Under the pieces are notes generated by a model that worked only from the letters and a program-made list of their open reading frames with translations, had not been told where the DNA came from and did no database searches. A DNA stretch of 64,000 nucleotides from Psychromonas sp. MB-3u-54 (GTDB lineage Bacteria > Pseudomonadota > Gammaproteobacteria > Enterobacterales > Psychromonadaceae). The first letter of the stretch is position 1. Each line of letters begins with the position of its first letter. Positions 1-8,147 of the stretch are shown piece by piece. The stretch spans positions 62,001 through 126,000 of the forward strand of contig NZ_PJBP01000178.1 in NCBI RefSeq assembly GCF_002836415.1, read 5' to 3'. The position numbers were made by a program, and so were the translations under genes.

Positions 1-1
1 G

Positions 2-1360
2 CAAAAAATGATCTCTATTAAAAAGCATTTTACGACGACTAAAGGTACCTATTTATATCTTTCCGGTTGGATGGTTGCGGCAATGCGTTCTGAATTTGGT
101 CCGCTTCCTGACCAGTCAATGCATGAAAAAACCAGTGTTCCGATGTTAATAGAAGAGCTTTACACTTTCTTAAAACAAGCGGATGCTCGTGAGCTTGGTC
201 ATATCTTTCAAGAGTTAGATGCGGCTAATGATAAAGGTGATCAAGTAGCAGCTCAGGCGGCGCTAAAGAAAATCAATGAATTTGAAACGCATGTTGTGCC
301 TATTATCGCCGATATTGATGCGGGTTTTGGTAATGAAGAAGCAACTTACCTGTTAGCTAAAAAAATGATTGAAGCGGGTGCCTGCTGTATTCAGATTGAA
401 AACCAGGTATCCGATGCCAAACAGTGTGGTCATCAGGATGGCAAAGTAACCGTCCCGCATGAAGACTTTTTGGCTAAGATTAATGCGGTACGTTATGCAT
501 TTATGGAGTTGGGTGTGGAAGATGGTGTTATTGTTGCGCGAACGGATTCTTTAGGTGCAGGCTTAACTCAAAAAATTCCAGTATCCCAAGCACCTGGCGA
601 TCTTGCTGAGCAGTATAATAACTTTATCGACGGGGAAGTACTTAATTCTTTAGAGCAGTTAAACTCGGGTGATATGGTATTAAGTCGTGGTGGAGAATTG
701 ATTAAACCAAACCGCTTAGCCAATGGCCTGGTACGTTTTAAACCTGAGACTGGCGAAGATCGGGTAGTACTTGATTGTATTACTTCTCTGCAGAACGGTG
801 CCGATTTATTGTGGATTGAAACGGAACAACCTAACGTTGGGCAAATTGCTGGTATGGTTAACCGTATTCGCGAAGCGGTTCCAAATGCCAAGCTTGTTTA
901 TAATAACAGTCCATCATTTAACTGGACATTAAGCTTCAGACAGCAGATTTTCGATGCTTGGAATAAAGAAGGTAATGATGTTTCAGCTTATAAACGCGCT
1001 GATTTGATGAGCCCAGTTTATGATGATACTGAATTAGCCCTTGAAGCTGACCAACAAATACAGAACTTCCAGAAAGATGCGGCAAGAGAAGCAGGTATTT
1101 TCCATCACTTGATTACTTTACCTACTTACCATACTGCGGCATTGTCGACTGATAATCTTGCTAAAGATTACTTTGGTGAAATGGGTATGCTGGCTTATGT
1201 TAAAAACGTACAGAGAGAAGAAATTCGTCAGGGTCTTGCATGTGTAAAACATCAGGATATGTCCGGCTCTAATATGGGCGATGATCACAAAGAATATTTC
1301 TCTGGAGAGCAGGCGCTGAAAGCTTCTGGAGAGAACAATACTATGAGTCAGTTTTCATAG
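2..1360 (+). CDS. aceA: isocitrate lyase, 5' partial
   Basis: Cleaves isocitrate to glyoxylate and succinate, the first step of the glyoxylate shunt. The frame is open at the window edge, so the start lies upstream; about 452 codons are visible. The catalytic loop reads KQCGH (about residues 138-142 counting from the first visible Met), followed by QDGKVTVPHEDF. This matches the long (~530 residue) Pseudomonas/Colwellia-type isocitrate lyase rather than the KKCGH E. coli form. About 80 N-terminal residues are probably missing. A strong terminator follows at once, so it ends its transcript. Confidence 0.95.
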   Translation, partial: QKMISIKKHFTTTKGTYLYLSGWMVAAMRSEFGPLPDQSMHEKTSVPMLIEELYTFLKQADARELGHIFQELDAANDKGDQVAAQAALKKINEFETHVVPIIADIDAGFGNEEATYLLAKKMIEAGACCIQIENQVSDAKQCGHQDGKVTVPHEDFLAKINAVRYAFMELGVEDGVIVARTDSLGAGLTQKIPVSQAPGDLAEQYNNFIDGEVLNSLEQLNSGDMVLSRGGELIKPNRLANGLVRFKPETGEDRVVLDCITSLQNGADLLWIETEQPNVGQIAGMVNRIREAVPNAKLVYNNSPSFNWTLSFRQQIFDAWNKEGNDVSAYKRADLMSPVYDDTELALEADQQIQNFQKDAAREAGIFHHLITLPTYHTAALSTDNLAKDYFGEMGMLAYVKNVQREEIRQGLACVKHQDMSGSNMGDDHKEYFSGEQALKASGENNTMSQFS

Positions 1361-1406
1361 TGAATAAGTAATAGGCGCTATCAAAATCGCCTGATTATAA
1401 TCGCAT

Positions 1407-1433
1407 AAAGCATACTGGTGTATGCTTTTTTTT
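1407..1433 (+). terminator. Rho-independent terminator after aceA
   Basis: Perfect 9-bp stem (AAAGCATAC / GTATGCTTT) with a TGGT loop and a run of eight T, 47 bases after the aceA stop. Confidence 0.9.
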
Positions 1434-1466
1434 AGCTTTTATTTTTGTCGAATTTCCTCTGTTTCC

Positions 1467-1694
1467 TTAACACGCCTTTCGCCCCTCATGTAAATAATCT
1501 GTTTTTATCTCTTGCCGCAAAATACAACCTGATATCTTAGCTTGTGTTATACCGCCGAGGTGGTCCGCTTTGGGTTGCACGGTTTTATGCTGTGCAGTCA
1601 TCTTGTTGGCTTTTTTTTGTATTGCAGGGAATGACAATGTTGTCCAGATCACAATCAGGATCAACAGCATGGCTAAAGGCAGAGTTATTGCCAA
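1467..1694 (-). CDS. possible small membrane protein (unrecognised)
   Basis: Open frame of 75 codons from a TTG, or 67 from an in-frame ATG at 1670. It begins with a hydrophobic stretch (MLLILIVIWTTLSFP) followed by a Lys/Gln-rich tail, which would suit a single-pass membrane protein. I see no ribosome binding site and no family. It fills most of the gap between aceA and the amylosucrase gene. It may be chance; I keep it only because the predicted N-terminus looks protein-like. Confidence 0.2.
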   Translation of the reverse strand: MAITLPLAMLLILIVIWTTLSFPAIQKKANKMTAQHKTVQPKADHLGGITQAKISGCILRQEIKTDYLHEGRKAC

Positions 1695-1797
1695 TTCATA
1701 TTTTAAATTGTTCGGTTTTACACTATGTTGAATGACTTTAATGGGCTATCGAAGCCAGTTGCGGTAAATTGTAATTATCAATATAAGCAGAATAAAT

Positions 1798-3714
1798 ATG
1801 GATTTAACCTTTGAAAGCCAGCGTACTTTAAAACGCATTCTAGAACTTATTGATTTATCTAAACTCACAAAAAATGATTTGGCACTTTTTTTAGCACGAT
1901 TAGACAAAAACTTCCCCGCGTTATTTTCCAAGCTGCATCACTTATACGGTGAACAATATGATTTCTTTTATTATTTGCAACAACTGGTGGCTCATCTGGC
2001 AGCGGGGATTGTCGCACGCTCGAGGAAGCTTAAGAAACAAGATAAACTGCGTCTTGATAAGCCAGGTTGGTACCGTGATCAGAAAATGCTTGGCATGGCA
2101 GTTTACGTGGATCTGTTTGCCGGTGATTTAAAGAAATTAAAAGCGAAAATTCCCTACCTTAAATCTTTAGGCATTAATTATTTACATTTGATGCCGTTAT
2201 ATAAATCTCCCGAAGGGGATAGTGATGGCGGTTATGCTGTTTCAGACTATCGTGAAGTTGATCCAAAACTCGGCACAGAAAAAGATCTGCTTGCCCTTAG
2301 CGATGCATTATCAGCCGAGGGGATAAGTTTAGTATTGGATTTTGTGTTTAATCATACTTCCGATGAACACCCATGGGCTAAGGCCGGCGATGAAGATTTT
2401 ACCGATTTTTATTACTTTTTTGAAAAGAAACAAGAGGTTGATGACTATAACCAAACGTGCCGGGAAATATTTCCTACGGTACGTCGCGGTAGTTTTACCT
2501 ATTTAGAAGCACAAAAAAAATGGGTCTGGACCACTTTTAATAGTTTTCAATGGGATCTTAACTACTCCAATCCTGCGGTTTTTAATGCGATTACCGATGA
2601 GATGTTGTTTCTAGCAAACCTCGGTTGTGAAGGACTGCGTTTGGATGCATTGGCTTTTATATGGAAAGAAAAATGGACACAATGTGAGAATTTACCTAAA
2701 GCACATACGCTTATTCAAGCTTTTAATTTATGTTTACAAATTGTTGCCCCTGCGGTTGTTTTTAAATCTGAAGCGATAGTTCATCCCGATGAAGTGGCAA
2801 AGTATATTGGTAAAGATGAGTGCCAGTTATCCTATAATCCATTAATGATGGCCTTAATGTGGGAAAGTCTGGCAACCCGAGAAACTAAGTTACTGACCGC
2901 GTCATTGAAAAAAAGTTTTGCCATCTCGCCGCAATGCAGCTGGGTTAATTATATTCGTTGTCATGATGATATTGGCTGGACCTTTGATGATGCTCTTGCG
3001 CAGCAATTGGGCATTAATGGCTTTGACCACCGCCGTTTTCTTAATAATTTTTATACCGGCCGTTTTGAAGGATCTTTTGCGCAGGGTGTGCCATTTCAAG
3101 AAAACCCCGCCACGGGAGATTGCCGCGTCTGTGGATCATTGGCTTCATTAACCGGGTTGGAAAAAGGGCTTGAACAAAATAATCAGCGCGATATTGACTT
3201 TGCGTTAAAGCGAATCAACCTGCTTAACAGTATTAACCTGAGTATTGGCGGTATTCCTCTCATTTATCAAGGGGATGAGCTAGGCATGTTGAATGATTAC
3301 AGTTACCTTGACGATCACAGTAAAAAAGAGGATTCGCGTTGGGTTAATCGCCCGGCAATCACCGATCAGGATATTAAATTAGCGGAACAAGCGGGCTCAG
3401 CACAATTTTTCGTTAAGCAATCTTTGCAGGCTATGATAAAGATTCGCCAGCAGCATCAAGTATTTGGTATCGCGGCGACGGAGATTCTTGAAACTTATAA
3501 TGCACATCTGTTTGCTTATTGCCGAATTCATGAAAGTGGTCAGAAAATGTTGGCTATCTGTAATTTCAGTGAAGAAAGCCAATCAGTTGAATCTTCAATT
3601 ACCGACATTTTGGCTTCGAATAAAATGCTGGATTTACTCAGTGCTACTAAGGTTAACAAAGCAACTGCACTTGAGTTAGGCGCTTATCAGGTACTTTGGT
3701 TAGTGGCAGAGTAG
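1798..3714 (+). CDS. amylosucrase (GH13 family)
   Basis: Predicted to build alpha-1,4-glucan from sucrose, releasing fructose. At 638 residues it matches the ~636-residue Neisseria polysaccharea enzyme. An all-helical N-terminal domain (1-90) precedes the (beta/alpha)8 barrel. Nucleophile D283 (GLRLDALAF), acid/base E325 (FKSEAI) and H389-D390 (RCHDD) sit three residues before the Neisseria D286/E328/D393, and D141 matches the pocket Asp144. A loop SRWVNRP carries the Arg that closes the sucrose pocket. Such near-constant offsets favour amylosucrase over a plain alpha-amylase or sucrose hydrolase, though hydrolase activity cannot be excluded. No transporter or regulator lies beside it. Confidence 0.88.
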   Translation: MDLTFESQRTLKRILELIDLSKLTKNDLALFLARLDKNFPALFSKLHHLYGEQYDFFYYLQQLVAHLAAGIVARSRKLKKQDKLRLDKPGWYRDQKMLGMAVYVDLFAGDLKKLKAKIPYLKSLGINYLHLMPLYKSPEGDSDGGYAVSDYREVDPKLGTEKDLLALSDALSAEGISLVLDFVFNHTSDEHPWAKAGDEDFTDFYYFFEKKQEVDDYNQTCREIFPTVRRGSFTYLEAQKKWVWTTFNSFQWDLNYSNPAVFNAITDEMLFLANLGCEGLRLDALAFIWKEKWTQCENLPKAHTLIQAFNLCLQIVAPAVVFKSEAIVHPDEVAKYIGKDECQLSYNPLMMALMWESLATRETKLLTASLKKSFAISPQCSWVNYIRCHDDIGWTFDDALAQQLGINGFDHRRFLNNFYTGRFEGSFAQGVPFQENPATGDCRVCGSLASLTGLEKGLEQNNQRDIDFALKRINLLNSINLSIGGIPLIYQGDELGMLNDYSYLDDHSKKEDSRWVNRPAITDQDIKLAEQAGSAQFFVKQSLQAMIKIRQQHQVFGIAATEILETYNAHLFAYCRIHESGQKMLAICNFSEESQSVESSITDILASNKMLDLLSATKVNKATALELGAYQVLWLVAE

Positions 3715-3727
3715 GTATTGTTAGCTA

Positions 3728-3766
3728 GCCCTGTTGTTGATTATTTACCAGCAACAGGGCATTTTT
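3728..3766 (+). terminator. terminator after the amylosucrase gene
   Basis: Perfect 9-bp stem GCCCTGTTG / CAACAGGGC with a 15-base loop, followed by ATTTTT, 14 bases after the stop codon. Confidence 0.8.
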
Positions 3767-3909
3767 AAGGTGATGATAGGCGGCCAACGAAGCGGCTTTA
3801 AGATCAGACAGTGTGCAGTGGTTAAGTAAGTTGAAACCTGTTTCGGCATGTATTTTCATTATCTCAAATTCATTTTCATCTGATTAGCCAATATTAGCAA
3901 TTTCATGAC

Positions 3910-5088
3910 TCACTCGAATGCACTGAGGCGCAGCAGGCGACCACCATTTTCATCCTCAAGAACCCATATTGCACCCTTTGGTCCCTGCTCAACCTCTCGT
4001 ATTCGTTTTTCCATGGTGAAACGTTCTACCTCCTCGGCTTGCTCTCCTTCAATTTTTATCCGCAGCAGTGATTTTGACTTGAGCCCACCGATAAAGGCAT
4101 TACTCTCCCACTTTGGAAACATAACACCGGAATATATAATCAGGCCTGATGGTGCAACCGTTGGCACCCAGTATACTTCAGGTGGATTGAACTCCGGACG
4201 CGAATCATGATCGGGAATAGGAATACCAGAATATTGATCACCCCAGGACACAATGGGCCAACCATAATTATCTCCACCAAGGGTCAGGTTGAATTCGTCA
4301 CCGTGCCTCGGGCCCATTTCGTGTGTCCACAGTTGCCCCTTTTTATCAAAGGCAATACCCAGTAAATTGCGGTGTCCAAGAGACCAGAAGGTTTTTGCAA
4401 GTTCTCCTTTATCCTGAAACGGATTGTCGAATGGCACTGAGCCGTCTGCGTTTAGCCTGATGACCTTGCCTAAATTTTGCGTCCAGCTCTGTGCTGGTGC
4501 CTGTTTTTGCCGTTCGCCGGAAGTGATAAACAGCTTTCCATTCGGGCTAAATGCCAAGCGGTGAGAATAATGTCCGCTGCCCGATACTTTAGGTATTTGC
4601 CGCCAGATGATTTCAAGGTTTTGCAGTTGAGGCTTGGCCGATGTAGGAATAAATTGAGCCCGGGCAACGACGGCTCCGTTGTTTCCTGAGCTATCCTTTT
4701 CGGCATAGGATAAGTATATTCGGTGGTTTTCTTTGTACTGAGGATGGAGAATTACATCACCCAAACCACCTTGACCACCATAAGCTACCTTAGGTACGCC
4801 CTTAACAACTGTTTTAGCAACTACCTTGGAACTGTCACCCAGGTCAACCACAAGTAAAGTACCTTTTTTTTCAGTTATCAGGAGATCACCGCTGGGTAGA
4901 AAAGTCATCGCCCAGGGTTCATTGAAGGCTGCAAAACTCTCAGCCAGAAGTATTGAGCCTGCATTACCTTCAATCCTTTTAGCTGCAGGCTCAGCATCGC
5001 TATTACAGGAAAGAAGAGACAATAATAGAGGAAGGTAGATTGTTAAAAGTAACTTGGATTTAAATAGTAAGTGCATAATAGCATCCAT
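3910..5088 (-). CDS. PQQ-dependent soluble aldose/glucose dehydrogenase-type lipoprotein
   Basis: Member of the GSDH beta-propeller family (E. coli YliI/Asd, bacterial soluble glucose dehydrogenase), which oxidises aldose sugars in the periplasm with PQQ. The N-terminus is hydrophobic and ends in a lipobox-like LLSC, so a lipoprotein; Asn follows the Cys, which would permit outer-membrane sorting. Family motifs: [41 protein letters not shown] and [11 protein letters not shown] (His/Arg/Asp of the PQQ and calcium region), then GDNYGWP. A second start at 5076 (MHLLFKS) has a better-placed GGATG upstream and may be the real one. No PQQ synthesis genes are in the window. Confidence 0.85.
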   Translation of the reverse strand: MDAIMHLLFKSKLLLTIYLPLLLSLLSCNSDAEPAAKRIEGNAGSILLAESFAAFNEPWAMTFLPSGDLLITEKKGTLLVVDLGDSSKVVAKTVVKGVPKVAYGGQGGLGDVILHPQYKENHRIYLSYAEKDSSGNNGAVVARAQFIPTSAKPQLQNLEIIWRQIPKVSGSGHYSHRLAFSPNGKLFITSGERQKQAPAQSWTQNLGKVIRLNADGSVPFDNPFQDKGELAKTFWSLGHRNLLGIAFDKKGQLWTHEMGPRHGDEFNLTLGGDNYGWPIVSWGDQYSGIPIPDHDSRPEFNPPEVYWVPTVAPSGLIIYSGVMFPKWESNAFIGGLKSKSLLRIKIEGEQAEEVERFTMEKRIREVEQGPKGAIWVLEDENGGRLLRLSAFE

Positions 5089-5569
5089 TTTATACCGCTA
5101 GGTGAGACGCATCCGATTTGAGTAAGAGATGCATTTAAAGCCTTCTGCACCCGTTTGAGTATAGGAAGAATAAAAGTGCAGTCAAGATTGATTCGAGCAG
5201 GTTTTTTTCTCTTATGACGCTTCGATCTCAGCAAAACCTTATTGAAATTTACTATTCTCCTTTGCAAAAACCGGTGTGTTGCCCATATTTCTATCCGTCA
5301 AAAAGGTTTGGCTGTCTTCAATTATCGCCATTTATAGGATTAAAATAGGAGACCTTCTAACAGCCGTAATAGATTAAGCTTTTATGGCTGTTTATTTTCG
5401 TCTCTATAAGCCAAGAATAAAATTCCACTGCTGGTCTTTGTTCTGTGATCTTTTAGGCTATTTTACTTACCTCAACTAACAGAGATATATTCAGGCTCTA
5501 AATCGCTCAAAAGTTGGACAGCCACTCTTTTTCTTACAATGGAGAGTATCGTTTCCTATCCGTAAATAA
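5089..5569. other. 480-base gap without a supported gene
   Basis: Lies between the DUF2061 gene and the sugar dehydrogenase gene, both minus strand. It should hold the dehydrogenase promoter, but I cannot pick a convincing -35/-10. A loose hairpin (ACAGCC ... GGCTGT around 5357-5392) is the only structure I see. Short open frames here have no ribosome site or protein-like composition. Confidence 0.5.
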
Positions 5570-5782
5570 TTAACAGACAGAATGGATGCCGCTCATTTTT
5601 TTTTCTACCTTTCCGGCTTCAATTTTTTTCCACACTTTTTCATGAAAGTAGAAAACAAAAGTATTCACCGCAGGCTCAACTAAGGCAACGGTCCCGCCAA
5701 TCACTATGCTGCCAGTTAATAAGTAAGTAACTGTAAAAGCGACTGTGAAATGTAATACTGCAAAAGTCATTGTCTTTTTCAT
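5570..5782 (-). CDS. DUF2061 family small membrane protein
   Basis: A 70-residue protein with two hydrophobic segments (about 5-25 and 27-45) and the family core ALVEPAVNTFVFYFHEKVW, which I recognise as DUF2061. Function is unknown. It stands alone on the minus strand. A near-consensus Fur box lies 42 bases upstream of its ATG, so expression should rise in iron limitation (inference). A weak AGGC precedes the ATG. Confidence 0.85.
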   Translation of the reverse strand: MKKTMTFAVLHFTVAFTVTYLLTGSIVIGGTVALVEPAVNTFVFYFHEKVWKKIEAGKVEKKMSGIHSVC

Positions 5783-5823
5783 ACTAAAGCCTATTCAGTT
5801 ATTATTAAAAACACCATGTAAAT

Positions 5824-5842
5824 GGTAATGATTATCATTTGC
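5824..5842 (-). promoter_or_regulatory. Fur box upstream of the DUF2061 gene
   Basis: On the plus strand the 19-mer is GGTAATGATTATCATTTGC. Its reverse complement matches the classical Fur consensus at 16 of 19 positions, including the ATGATAATCAT core. It lies 42-60 bases upstream of the DUF2061 start, a normal place for an operator over a promoter. Confidence 0.8.
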
Positions 5843-6087
5843 ATTGTCAATAGCTCGTAGAATAAGTTTCCCTTTTGATAACAGTGATACCGGTAAAATT
5901 GCTTATCATAGAAAGAAAATCATTCAGATATCTTTATCAGTTAGCCGTAACAAATAGCTGGACAGGCATCTAATTGACTACATATTAATCTGCTTCTATA
6001 TTTTATTCAGACACTGTTTTGAATAATTAGGAGTTCATTATGACGCAATCTCGTGCAACACAGATTTCTCTGGTTGATACGCCTACT

Positions 6088-6161
6088 TTATGAATAACAT
6101 CCCTGTTATTCACTTCTTCGAAGCCAGCTGAAGCTGTTCAAATTTATTCCCTAAAAATTTG
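6088..6161 (+). repeat. multi-hairpin element, copy A
   Basis: Inserted in the RAYT frame between the TP and HC codons. Four stems in order: GAATAAC / GTTATTC with loop ATCCCT (6092-6111); CTTC / GAAG with loop TTC (6113-6123); CAGCT / AGCTG with loop GA (6125-6136); CAAATTT / AAATTTG with a loop containing TTCCC (6139-6161). Loops match copies B-D while stems 1, 2 and 4 have different paired bases. Confidence 0.75.
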
Positions 6162-6542
6162 TCATTGTATTTCCCGTTGTGTACGGCGTCCTTTTTTATG
6201 CGGCAAGGATAAATTCAGCGGGCAAAGCTTTGAGCATCGCAGACAATGGATGGTCGAACGGCTCCAGTTTTTAACCTCCATCTTTACTATTGATACCTGC
6301 GCTTATGCCATTATGTCTAATCCCCGTAGTTAAAATAAAAGGCATCTGGTTTTGCATGTTAATGAATTAGAAAACAGTGAGTTAACCGATGAAGAAGTTT
6401 GTCTGCGTTGGAACCGTCTTTATTCAATGCCAACATTGGTCAGTCGATGGCAAGCGGGGGCAGGATTATCCGAGGAAGAGTTATTGATGGTAAAAATGGT
6501 TATCAATAGGTGGCGAGAAAGATTAATGGATATCTCTTGGTT

Positions 6543-6614
6543 GATTCGCTGCCATCCATGGCGCTCACCCTTCGGGCCAGCTAAAGCTGTTCTAATTGAT
6601 TCCCGATAAATTAG
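6543..6614 (+). repeat. multi-hairpin element, copy B
   Basis: A 72-base insert that splits the Phe codon in ISWF, judged from the resumed reading frame. Stems: GC(t)GCC / GGCGC with loop ATCCAT; CCC / GGG with loop TTC; CAGCT / AGCTG with loop AA; CTAATT / AATTAG around a loop with TTCCC. Confidence 0.75.
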
Positions 6615-6822
6615 TATGCGCAGTATTAATGAATTTATCGCCCGTAAAGCGAATAAAGAAGATAATTGCGCCGGTCGATTCTATTCGCTGCCATCCCTGG
6701 CGCTCACCCTTCGGGCCAGCTAAAGCTGTTCTAATTGATTCCCGATAAATTAGTATGCGCAGTATTAATGAATTTATCGCCCGTAAAGCGAATAAAGAAG
6801 ATAATTGCGCCGGTCGATTTTA
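6545..6822 (+). repeat. 139-bp tandem duplication (two units)
   Basis: Units 6545-6683 and 6684-6822 are nearly identical and keep an exact 139-base period. A partial third head continues to 6892. Each unit holds one hairpin element plus the same ~68 bases of RAYT coding sequence ([18 protein letters not shown]). The junction falls inside the element, so unequal recombination between two element copies is the simplest origin. Confidence 0.9.
6682..6753 (+). repeat. multi-hairpin element, copy C (hybrid)
   Basis: The left edge resembles copy D (CTATTC, loop ATCCCT) and the right edge is identical to copy B (CTAATT / AATTAG). It is the expected product of unequal crossing-over between B and D. 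Confidence 0.7.
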
Positions 6823-6892
6823 TTCACTGCCATCCCTGGCGTTCACCCTTCGGGCCAGCTAAAGCTGTTCCAATATTTTCCCGAAACATTGG
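6821..6892 (+). repeat. multi-hairpin element, copy D
   Basis: Inserted before the [11 protein letters not shown] codons of the RAYT. Stems: AC(t)GCC / GGCGT with loop ATCCCT; CCC / GGG with loop TTC; CAGCT / AGCTG; CCAAT / ATTGG around TTCCC. The outer pairs AC/GT against GC/GC in copy B are compensatory. Confidence 0.75.
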
Positions 6893-7409
6893 TGGGGGGG
6901 GGCGTTTTAAATCGCAGGCACTATTAGATGAAAATGCGTTAATTACCTGCATGGCTTACGTTGATTTAAACCCAATACGCGCGAAAATGGCCGATAGCAT
7001 AGAGCGCTCAGAATACACCTCTGCTCATGAACGCATTCACGGGGCCATCAGTCAAAACATTACCGCGGCACCCGAAAGTGGCCCCATTAAACCTTTGTAT
7101 GGTTTTGTGGGCGATGAGTCTTAGCATACACCGCAAGGCATTCCTTTTTCGCTGATTGATTATCTTGAATTACTGGATTGGACGAGCAGAGTATTACGAG
7201 ATGATAAGCGGGGTGCGGTATTAGGCACTCGGCCACAATTACTTAATGAATTAGGAGTAGATGATGAAACCTGGAGTGAATTAGCGAGTAGTTTTGGCAA
7301 AAATTATCATGGTGCAGTAGGGTCGTTAGAAGAATTAGCTTCTTACGCTGAACATACAGGTAAATGTTGGATTGCCAAGAAGAATGTCTTGCATCGAGTT
7401 TTGCATTAA

Positions 7410-7754
7410 TTCTCTGATTTAAAATATTTTAATGTCGTCTTATACATCTCTGCTCGTTAAGGTACTTCAACATGCGTTAAATGCAGCCAATCTAACCATT
7501 TAACCTGCTCTTCAATAAGATTTTTCTAGCTACCTTAATAAATCACTTAAATACGGCTTATCAGGGCTGATATTTATGAGTCTTTATATTAAATTATGGC
7601 CATTGTAATTAATGGATGTCCACGATTGTTTATGTTCAAAGGTAAAAGTGAGCTGTATCAATCAGAAAGGAAATATTGGTCGTTGGTGAAATCATAGTTT
7701 GCAGGCTTAATAATCTCTAACTGCACCCACAACTACACCCATTTCTTACAGGCA
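7410..7754. other. gap without a supported gene
   Basis: AT-rich sequence between the RAYT remnant and the tRNA terminator. No coding frame stands out. On the minus strand a short direct repeat, TGGGTGTAGT and TGGGTGCAGT, lies at about 7721-7743, close to the tRNA 3' end. Confidence 0.4.
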
Positions 7755-7794
7755 TAAAAAAAGCCGTAAAAGAATTTAATCTATTACGGCTTTT
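7755..7794 (-). terminator. terminator of tRNA-Ile2
   Basis: Stem AAAAGCCGTAA / TTACGGCTTTT with a run of seven T on the minus strand, directly downstream of the encoded CCA end. Confidence 0.85.
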
Positions 7795-7800
7795 AGAATG

Positions 7801-7877
7801 TGGTGGCCCCTCTCTGATTTGAACAGAGGACCTGACGATTATGAGTCGTATGCTCTAACCAGCTGAGCTAAGGGGCC
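7801..7877 (-). tRNA. ileX: tRNA-Ile2 (anticodon CAT, lysidine-modified)
   Basis: A 77-base cloverleaf with acceptor arms GGCCCCT / AGGGGCC, TTAGCTCAGCTGGTTAGAGC D-arm and an anticodon arm with loop CTCATAA. The 3' CCA is encoded. The GGCCCC acceptor fits the CAT-anticodon tRNA that TilS converts to read AUA, not elongator tRNA-Met (which begins GGCTAC in E. coli). A terminator follows it. Confidence 0.9.
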
Positions 7878-7902
7878 AAATTTTTTATATGTAGAGCTTG
7901 CG

Positions 7903-7964
7903 CTCTAACCACTATGCCAAGTTAAGGCTAAGTGTCTAATTTTTTCTCTAACCGCTATGCCAAG
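7903..7964 (-). repeat. two D-arm-like tRNA fragments
   Basis: On the minus strand, CTTGGCATAGTGGTTAGAG (7904-7922) and CTTGGCATAGCGGTTAGAG (7946-7964) repeat with one difference. Both resemble a tRNA 5' half and D arm, but no anticodon or acceptor partner follows. They sit just upstream of the intact tRNA. Confidence 0.5.
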
Positions 7965-8103
7965 TGAATGGAAGGGCTAAATTTGAAAGGCGAGTATATA
8001 AGGTAAATTTTTGTCTGTCTAGTATATGTCATGCGTTTGCTTATTTATTCTACGCTCTTGTTGATATCACTTGATAATATTCGCTATTTGTCACTCTTTA
8101 GAG

Positions 8104-8130
8104 AAAAAAAATCCTGCCGAAGCAGGATTT
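8104..8130 (-). terminator. terminator after rpoD
   Basis: Stem AATCCTGC / GCAGGATT with a TTCG tetraloop and an eight-T run on the minus strand, 18 bases past the rpoD stop. Confidence 0.9.
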
Positions 8131-8147
8131 TGTGATTTTAATCTGGG

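Larger units (their letters stand above)
6040..7409 (+). pseudogene. REP-associated tyrosine transposase (RAYT, Y1/IS200-like), decayed
   Basis: Translating around the damage gives a recognisable RAYT protein: [54 protein letters not shown], then LVLHVNELEN and [13 protein letters not shown], ending at the TAA at 7407. The start has a good TAGGAG site at 6029. Damage: insertions at about 6088-6161, 6543-6614 and 6821-6892; a 139-bp tandem duplication; replacement of the HYH metal motif after CAYAIMSN by ~21 unrelated bases with a stop (about 6322-6342); and an in-frame TAG at 7122, which looks like CAG to TAG. It cannot make an active enzyme. RAYTs normally mobilise short palindromes (REPs), so the inserts may be its own substrates. 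Confidence 0.85.

Noticed and set aside
1544-1735. Plus-strand open frame upstream of the amylosucrase gene
   Set aside because: No ribosome site and no protein-like pattern.
5043-5267. Minus-strand open frame overlapping the sugar dehydrogenase start
   Set aside because: Composition is not protein-like and it overlaps a well-supported gene.
6316-6345. A fifth hairpin element at the lost HYH motif
   Set aside because: Only ~21 bases with none of the conserved loops; treated as an indel.
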